From: Xestospongia bergquistia
Taxonomy: Eukaryota; Porifera; Demospongiae; Haplosclerida; Petrosiidae
Reading direction: 5' to 3'
Length of the DNA stretch: 64,000 bases
Assembly (NCBI GenBank): GCA_963965975.1
Contig: OZ014413.1
Location: forward strand, 11,204,601-11,268,600
Positions within the stretch are counted from its first letter, which is position 1; each line of letters opens with the position of its first letter. Positions 62,601 to 64,000 of this stretch are shown one piece after another. The notes under the pieces are model-generated. The model was given only the letters and a program-made list of their open reading frames with translations, was not told the DNA's origin and ran no database searches. Made by a program: the position numbers and the translations under genes.

Positions 62601-64000
62601 TATCAGTAACTATAGAATGTGACCATATATGGTAAAAATAGTATTATAGCTCACCTTCTTTATGTCTTTGTAACTTGTCAAGATCTAATATCTTTGCCTT
62701 ATTCATTCTATCTAATAGTTTCATCTTCTCTGTTTACATTAGGTACATAGTTATATCTCAATTAATGTACATGTACCTGATAAAGTGTCAGTTGATGATT
62801 GATCTTGTGGTCCTTCTCTCTCCACACTGGTATAACCTATATAATATGACATAATAATAACAATATAATTATTATGTATACATATCTTCAAGAGATGATT
62901 TAAACTGAAGTATTTGCTGATCTTTTTCAGCTAGTGCCTTACTTTGTAAAACAAGCTTCTCTTCTAAACCTTTCACTTCATTCATAAGACCTCTCACCTC
63001 CTATATATCAATATATATAATATAATATCAATAGTATTAGTTATCTCTTATACCTTATCTCTTGTACATCTATCATAAACAATGTGATAGCTAATACTTA
63101 ATTTCATTAAGCCCATCTTTATTAGTATGTCAAGATTCTTCTCAGCTTCCATTAGTAGTATATCCATTATATTATATGGAGCATAGCAGGTTACAATGAT
63201 AGATTTACTTTCTTCTGCTTTTCTAACTAAAACTCTCTTAGCCATACTTCCAAATGCTTTCCATAACAGATCTTGTATTTCACTAAGTGTGTGTTCATCA
63301 ATATTCCACTCCAAGAGAAATTCAATAGTTTGACATTTGAGAGGGGAAGATGGATCTGTCATGAAATCTTTGTTTTCACACACACGGAGTTTTACCTCTT
63401 CACAAAACTGATCAACTTCCACTTTGTATGCTGTGATATGACTCTTTGCCTCTTCAATCTTGTAACGATTGATAATAGCCTCTAGGCAAGCAATATTGAT
63501 AATGGTACATTTCTCTCGCACAATAACCATGACATCATCAAATGATTCTGCTATCACTAACTGAGGTTTTAGCTCTTGGAATGACATTTGAAGAAATGTT
63601 TTCAATTCTTTCAATTTTGATGTGACAGCAGATTCAATAAGAGGTAACACAGTGAGAATAAGATCTCCTAATTTTGTTCTCATTTGATCAAAATCATATT
63701 TATAAGTAGGTGAAAGATGATGTGTCATCACACTACCTGTGTACAACAGTCATTATAAAATAAACAATCATTTAATAATCTAACTTTGAGTAGTTGTTGA
63801 TGTAACTTGTTGAGAGATCTGAACAGTTGTATCTGTTACTAAAATTATTATATCATATAATACATTATTAAATGGAACAGATATATTGTAGATACATACC
63901 TGATTGACTTTGTAGTGAGGGTACTTCAAGAAAATTTTGATCTATAATATAAAATTTTAATATTATTAGTATAAGTACAAACAACTTACTGTATTCTTTG
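59634..64000 (-). CDS. Coiled-coil protein with C-terminal LRR; unknown function, N-terminus off window
   Basis: I do not recognise a named orthologue. In coding order, small exons at 63.9-63.8 kb (QNFLEVPSLQSQS; VQISQQVTSTTTQ) lead to a roughly 230-residue exon (63746-63048). That exon holds an alpha/beta-looking unit around AYKVEVDQFCEEVKLRV, KCQTIEFLLEWNIDEHTLSE and KSIIVTCYAPYNIMDILLME. Coiled-coil exons follow (EVKGLEEKLVLQSKALAEKD; EEIEQLTREKE twice), then Ser/Thr-rich exons (SSQVTSQSEEKETDLVITNV). After a 1.5-kb intron come DTGSVKWYSDSVILTSSTVV and LRR-like repeats (TMEVLYLLSSPLLPN, IIKELYLWNDNNITDNDIPH, LQLLYLHGCTKITKFGEQQ), ending NYFRYH-TAA. Phase across the 61690/60200 junction fits (A|GA). 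From memory this resembles a family expanded in Amphimedon. Confidence 0.65.
62335..62660 (-). repeat. Triplicated exon-intron block encoding coiled coil
   Basis: Three consecutive exons begin (A/V)T(D/G)K(V/I)L(V/I)E and run into KEIEQLTREKE-type heptads. The intervening introns share TATAGAATRTRACCATATATGG and ACAGTA-TATAGCTCAC. Coding and intron sequence were duplicated together. Confidence 0.8.

Overview
This is a eukaryotic, animal window that is most consistent with a demosponge; the Amphimedon type is my best guess, from memory. Nearly every gene is a multi-exon metazoan orthologue with short introns (often 45-150 bp, GT-AG), very small intergenic gaps and AT-rich non-coding DNA. The last gene has an LRR tail that resembles a family I associate with Amphimedon. 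I see no bacterial operon, CRISPR array, tRNA, rRNA, virus or intact transposon. Gene models were built by hand from splice signals and recall of protein families. Start and stop positions are firmer than every internal exon.

Layout, left to right: UNC50 (+, 5' end missing); a PH-C2 INPP4-type phosphatase (-); COA5 (+); a FAM181-like gene (+, one exon); MAT2B (+, one exon); an LMO7-type CH-PDZ-LIM gene (+); PRCP-type carboxypeptidase (+); beta-thymosin (-); DNAAF6/PIH1D3 (-); ABCE1 (+); a CNGA-type channel (-); SPCS3 (+); an ankyrin TRP-like channel (+); UBE2A/RAD6 (+); USP12/46 (-); a VWA3B-like gene (+); two tandem SLC36-type transporters (-,-); a CRAL-TRIO lipid-binding protein (+); DPH3 (-); TMEM185 (+); an FBXO41-like F-box gene (-); a CAP-Gly protein (+); RRM1 (+); and a partial coiled-coil/LRR gene of unknown function (-).

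The genes are mainly housekeeping and cell-biology functions (secretory pathway, mitochondrial assembly, translation, nucleotide synthesis, ubiquitin, cytoskeleton, cilia, ion channels) and do not form one pathway. The organisation stands out: seven head-to-head pairs have 47-231 bp between start codons, so much of the window must run from shared bidirectional promoters.

The observations I rate highest are: the second SLC36 copy has lost the glycine motif of TM1 while parts of its introns stay nearly identical to copy one; a 33-bp element is shared by the PRCP and DPH3/TMEM185 promoters; CT-dinucleotide tracts serve as the polypyrimidine tract of many 3' splice sites; one minisatellite motif is scattered through introns of several unrelated genes; RRM1 has NRF1-like and E2F-like sites; PRCP has a CLEAR-like box; and the right-edge gene combines an unrecognised N-terminal region, duplicated coiled-coil exons and an LRR tail.
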